From contig CAVYZH010000002.1 of the NCBI GenBank assembly GCA_963772975.1, positions 372,001 to 436,000 on the forward strand: a DNA stretch of 64,000 nucleotides, given 5' to 3'. This document shows positions 58,279 through 64,000 of the stretch, one piece after another. Position 1 is the first letter of the stretch, and each line of letters opens with the position of its first letter. The position numbers and the translations under genes were made by a program. The stretch is from AC-32 sp963772975. Its GTDB lineage: Bacteria > Actinomycetota > Thermoleophilia > Gaiellales > Gaiellaceae. The notes below the pieces were generated by a model. That model ran no database searches, was not told where the DNA came from, and saw only the letters and a program-made list of their open reading frames with translations.

Positions 58279-59490
58279 ATGGCGGAGGCGGTGACGGCTA
58301 CGACCGCACTCGTCGCGGTTGGCGCGGCGGCGGCGGTGCTCGCGCTCGTGCTGCTGATCGTGCTCGTGCGCGCGCGCAAGCGTGGGAGCGGCGGGCAGCA
58401 GCAGGTGCTCGCGCTCGTCTCCGAGATGAACACGCGCATGGAGGGCATGGTGCGCGAGCTCTCGGAGGCGCTCGAGCGCGCGCAGGAAGAAGGGCGGCGC
58501 AACCGCTTCCTCGGCGAGCTGGGCGCGTCGATGGACCTCGACGAGGTGCTTTCGCGCACGCTCGAGGCCGGCGGGGCGATTCCCGGCGTCGACGCGGCGA
58601 TCGTGTCGATCCGCGACAGCGTCGACAAGCCGATCGTCGCGACGCTCGGGCTCTCGGCCGAGGAAGCGCAGCGGCAGGTGATCTCCCGACCGCCGAACGG
58701 CCACGAGGCGCGCGCGATCTCGATCAGCTACCAGTACCCCGTCGCGCTCGAAGGCAAGGAGCTCGTGCACTCGGGCCTCGCGGTGCCGGTTCCGGGCGAG
58801 TCCGGCGCGATCGGTTTCATCGCGATCTACAGCCGCTCAACTAGCCACCACTTCGAGGAGGAGATGATCCGTGAGCTCGAGGAGCTCGCCAAGCGGGCCG
58901 GGCCGGCCATCGAGAACGCCTGGCGCTTCCGCGAGGCACGGAAGCTCGCCGACCTCGACGCCCTGACCGGCCTGCACAACCGCCGCTACTTCCACGAGAC
59001 CCTCGCGCGCGAGGTCTCGCGCGCGCAGCGCTACAGCCGTCAGCTGGCGCTGATCGTCTTCGACCTCGACGACTTCAAGGCGATCAACGACCGGATCGGC
59101 CATCTCTCCGGGGATGCCGTTCTGGCCGAGACCGCCGAGCGCGTTCGCGACGTCGTGCGCTCGGCCGACATCGCCTGCCGCGTCGGCGGCGACGAGTTCG
59201 CGGTGATCCTGCCCGAGTCGTCGACCGCCGACGCCGACCAGCTCTACCACCGGCTGCGCGGCGGGGTGTCGTCACGGCCCGTCGGCCAGGCCGGGCGGCT
59301 GTCCCTCTCGGCCGGGATCGCCGACCTGCTCCCCGACGACGACCCGACCCACTTCTTCGAGCGGGCCGACGAGGCGCTCTACCGGGCCAAGGAGCTCGGC
59401 AAGGGCCAGGTCTTCCAGGCCGGCGCGCCCGGGCTGAGCGCCGCGCCGGACGAGTCTAGTCAGCAGCCAGGAACGGCAAATAGTCAGTGA
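58279..59490 (+). CDS. GAF-GGDEF diguanylate cyclase
   Basis: The product is 403 residues from ATG 58279 (ATG 58276 is adjacent; GAGGGAG upstream). A membrane helix (about 9-31) and a short coiled coil precede a GAF domain (about 80-210) and a C-terminal GGDEF domain: DALTGLHNRRYFHE, FDLDDFKAINDRIGH, and the active-site GGDEF at 303-307. An inhibitory I-site RSAD (294-297) sits exactly five residues before it, so product inhibition by c-di-GMP is likely. It makes c-di-GMP in response to a cytoplasmic signal. It is divergent from the str operon. Its 3' end overlaps the convergent secreted-protein gene by 35 bases. Confidence 0.93.
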   Translation: MAEAVTATTALVAVGAAAAVLALVLLIVLVRARKRGSGGQQQVLALVSEMNTRMEGMVRELSEALERAQEEGRRNRFLGELGASMDLDEVLSRTLEAGGAIPGVDAAIVSIRDSVDKPIVATLGLSAEEAQRQVISRPPNGHEARAISISYQYPVALEGKELVHSGLAVPVPGESGAIGFIAIYSRSTSHHFEEEMIRELEELAKRAGPAIENAWRFREARKLADLDALTGLHNRRYFHETLAREVSRAQRYSRQLALIVFDLDDFKAINDRIGHLSGDAVLAETAERVRDVVRSADIACRVGGDEFAVILPESSTADADQLYHRLRGGVSSRPVGQAGRLSLSAGIADLLPDDDPTHFFERADEALYRAKELGKGQVFQAGAPGLSAAPDESSQQPGTANSQ

Positions 59491-61192
59491 GCTCGACGAC
59501 GCCGACCTCGGGCTGGGCGTCGCGGCGGCAGACCGCCTGCTCGTCGAGCACGCGCTCGCGCGCCAGCAGCCACGCCTCGTAGCGGTCGGAGCGCGCCAGC
59601 TCCTTGAGCGCGTTCACGATCGCCGGCCGGGCGACGGAGAGCGGCAACGCTCCGAGGGAGACCGGTGAGTCGAGCGCCCGCACCTGGTAGGTGCCGCGCA
59701 TCGTCCTGATGCTGTGCCAGCCCCCGCCGCCGGCGAGCGTGAAGAGCTGCGGCGGGGCCATCGACTCGAGCGCGAAGCCGCGCTTTCGCATGCCGAGCCA
59801 GGGCGCCGCCGTCTTCGTCGCGACGAGCCTCGCCCTGGTCGCGCCGTAGGTCTCGTAGTACTCGTTGACCTCCACGGCTGTCGGGCCGGCGACGCGGAAG
59901 CCGGACTCGATTGCCAGCCGGCGCAGCTCGTCGCCGATGATCCCGCGCGCCGAGCCGGGGCTCGCGTGTGCCTTGGCGAGCGCCGCGCGATAGCGCGCGA
60001 AGCTGCCGCGGAAGCGACCCGCCACGACCGCACGCTCGGCATCGGTGAGCTGCTTGGGCCTGAGCTTGACCTGGAGGCTCGTCACCGCACGCGCGAAGGC
60101 GGCGGTGAAGGCGACGTCCGGGTTCCCGGTCACGGGCGTCAGCGAGGAGATCGTGCTCTCGGTGACCGGCCGCCCGTACAGCGTGCAGCGGGTACCGGCC
60201 GCGAGCACGAGCTGACCTTCGGTGAGCGACGTGTTGAAGCCCTTGCCGGCAGCCGACGGGCCGTTGCAGAGGCTCGGGTTGCGGGCCCAGAGGTACACAC
60301 ACGCCGCGATCGGCTTGTCCGGGTCGCGCTCGCCCGTGCTCCAGGCGGCCCAGCCCCAGGACCAGACCGAGCGCAGCCCCACCTCGTGGGCGACCTGCTT
60401 GGCGGCGAGGGCCTGCAGCTTCGTCACCTCGAGCCACGAGTTGCGCGCTGCGCCTTCGCGGCCGCCCGAGCCGCGGGTGGTCTGGAAGCCGAGCATCAGC
60501 CCGAGCTTGCTCGCGGGCAGTCCGGCAGAGGTGAACTCGGCTACGCGCTTGCGGAACAGGTTCCGCAGCGTCCGGCTGCCCTCGATCGGCCCTTGCTTGG
60601 CGATCCCGGGCGCAGCGAAGTACGACTCGCGCACGATCTCGGCGTACTGCGAGAGCTGCCGCCACCAGTCGCCGGCCTCGTCACCGATGTACGGCGCGCT
60701 GGGGACGAGGATTACCGGACGGGCGCCCAGGGCGGAGAGCGTCTGCATGTAGATCAGCACGTTCCGCCGGTACACCGCGTTGTTCGCCGTCCAGGGCGTG
60801 ACCAGGTTGGCGCCGTTCAGCTCGTTCTCGGCGATCACCGGCTGGGTGCAGCCGCTCGACATCGCGGCGGTCGAGTAGAGGCGGTTGGCACGGTTGATCA
60901 CGACGGCCGGGTCGTACGGCTCGAGCGGCGTGCCGACCCGCAGGCGGAAGTTGAGGTCGAAGTAGACGGTCCGCGCCCCGAGCGCGCGGAGCTGCGGCGG
61001 GTAGATGAAGTTGGCCGCGGCCGCGATCACGCCCGGCCGGGCGAAGGTCTGCCAGAACGGCACCGAGCCGTCGGCGAAGTCGACCCAGATCGTCCCTTTC
61101 TCCGGGATCCCGCAGGTGTCGGCGACAGCCCGGTGCGGCGCGGCGGCAAACCCGGCGCAGACGGCGAGCAGGATGAGGAGCAACCTCTTCAC
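59456..61192 (-). CDS. Large secreted protein of unknown function, possible TIM-barrel glycosidase-like
   Basis: The product is 578 residues from GTG 61192, chosen because AAGGG lies upstream and a signal peptide (VKRLLLILLAVCAGFAAA) begins there. The mature protein starts DTCGIPEKGTIWVDFADG. Alternating strand-helix segments (LRALGARTVYFDLNF, QPVIAENELNGAN, LGARPVILVPSAPY, KLGLMLGFQT, VGLRSVWSWGWAAW) suggest an (alpha/beta)8 barrel; the ENELNGA acidic strand end is a possible catalytic site, by analogy only. The second half is helical and unrecognised. It lies between rpoC and the GGDEF gene. No family can be assigned with confidence. Confidence 0.75.
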   Translation of the reverse strand: MKRLLLILLAVCAGFAAAPHRAVADTCGIPEKGTIWVDFADGSVPFWQTFARPGVIAAAANFIYPPQLRALGARTVYFDLNFRLRVGTPLEPYDPAVVINRANRLYSTAAMSSGCTQPVIAENELNGANLVTPWTANNAVYRRNVLIYMQTLSALGARPVILVPSAPYIGDEAGDWWRQLSQYAEIVRESYFAAPGIAKQGPIEGSRTLRNLFRKRVAEFTSAGLPASKLGLMLGFQTTRGSGGREGAARNSWLEVTKLQALAAKQVAHEVGLRSVWSWGWAAWSTGERDPDKPIAACVYLWARNPSLCNGPSAAGKGFNTSLTEGQLVLAAGTRCTLYGRPVTESTISSLTPVTGNPDVAFTAAFARAVTSLQVKLRPKQLTDAERAVVAGRFRGSFARYRAALAKAHASPGSARGIIGDELRRLAIESGFRVAGPTAVEVNEYYETYGATRARLVATKTAAPWLGMRKRGFALESMAPPQLFTLAGGGGWHSIRTMRGTYQVRALDSPVSLGALPLSVARPAIVNALKELARSDRYEAWLLARERVLDEQAVCRRDAQPEVGVVELTDYLPFLAAD

Positions 61193-61214
61193 GCGACCCT
61201 TCTCCAAAGTACCA

Positions 61215-61243
61215 GCGCGGGAGGTGAGCTCCACCTCCCGCGC
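61215..61243 (-). terminator. 12-bp perfect hairpin after rpoC
   Basis: GCGCGGGAGGTG (61215-61226) pairs perfectly with 61232-61243 around AGCTC, 13 bases beyond the rpoC stop. It lacks a U-tract, like several other gene-end hairpins in the window. Confidence 0.6.
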
Positions 61244-61256
61244 CGTGATTCCGTCG

Positions 61257-64000
<2,744 letters not shown>

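Overview
The window is one 64 kb stretch of a very GC-rich chromosome with short intergenic gaps. Many GTG and TTG starts and GTGA/ATGA stop-start overlaps are visible. It reads as an actinobacterium, most likely class Thermoleophilia (Gaiellales or Solirubrobacterales). This rests on the S10-spc-alpha gene order, Ku without a neighbouring ligD, an archaeal-like Tad pilus locus, collagen-like and VTICHHT/NALPAHLGHGD secreted proteins, and Zn-type S14. There is no rRNA here, so the placement is inference.

Left third (1-15 kb), mixed accessory and housekeeping genes: a truncated enolase-superfamily gene, a secreted His/Gly-rich protein, an O-antigen-ligase-like membrane protein, an acyl-CoA dehydrogenase, and a tight five-gene minus-strand operon (nitrilase-family amidase, aminoglycoside/hydroxyurea-type kinase, HAD phosphatase, TetR regulator, MFS transporter). 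Then come a second MFS gene, an AlkX/YcaQ-like DNA glycosylase, tRNA-Pro(CGG), an alpha/beta hydrolase, a 56-residue HTH-like protein behind a structured terminator leader, and two divergent, closely related orphan LuxR-type response regulators.

15-24 kb is a Tad/Flp pilus locus on the plus strand: pilin, TadE, TadG-like protein, CpaB, CpaE/TadZ, TadA/CpaF, a von Willebrand A domain fused to TadB, and TadC. No prepilin peptidase is present. A frameshifted small membrane gene, a DUF192 gene and a secreted collagen-like protein follow. Two genes around tadC look frameshifted, so either sequence errors or real lesions should be considered.

26-37 kb: ku, a long-chain acyl-CoA synthetase, two divergent coiled-coil envelope proteins (NlpC/P60 and 3D domains), a third response regulator, a PBP4-type DacB, NAD-dependent ligase LigA, TruA, and a VIT-type metal transporter with an apparent DtxR-like operator and an extended -10 promoter that should give a leaderless mRNA.

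37-64 kb is the minus-strand translation superoperon, transcribed right to left: rpoC (5' end beyond the window), a GGDEF gene and a secreted protein on the side, then rpsL-rpsG-fusA-tuf, the S10 and spc clusters through secY, adk, map, an M29 aminopeptidase, infA, rpmJ, rpsM, rpsK, rpsD, rpoA and rplQ. The str and infA units share a 16-nt promoter element (14/16 identical), each followed at the predicted 5' end by a hairpin. Several ribosomal proteins (S17, L15, S3, L22, S5, L17) carry long acidic or charged low-complexity extensions; the S17 one more than doubles the protein.

No gap longer than about 300 bases lacks a gene. No CRISPR array, insertion sequence, integrase or origin was seen.
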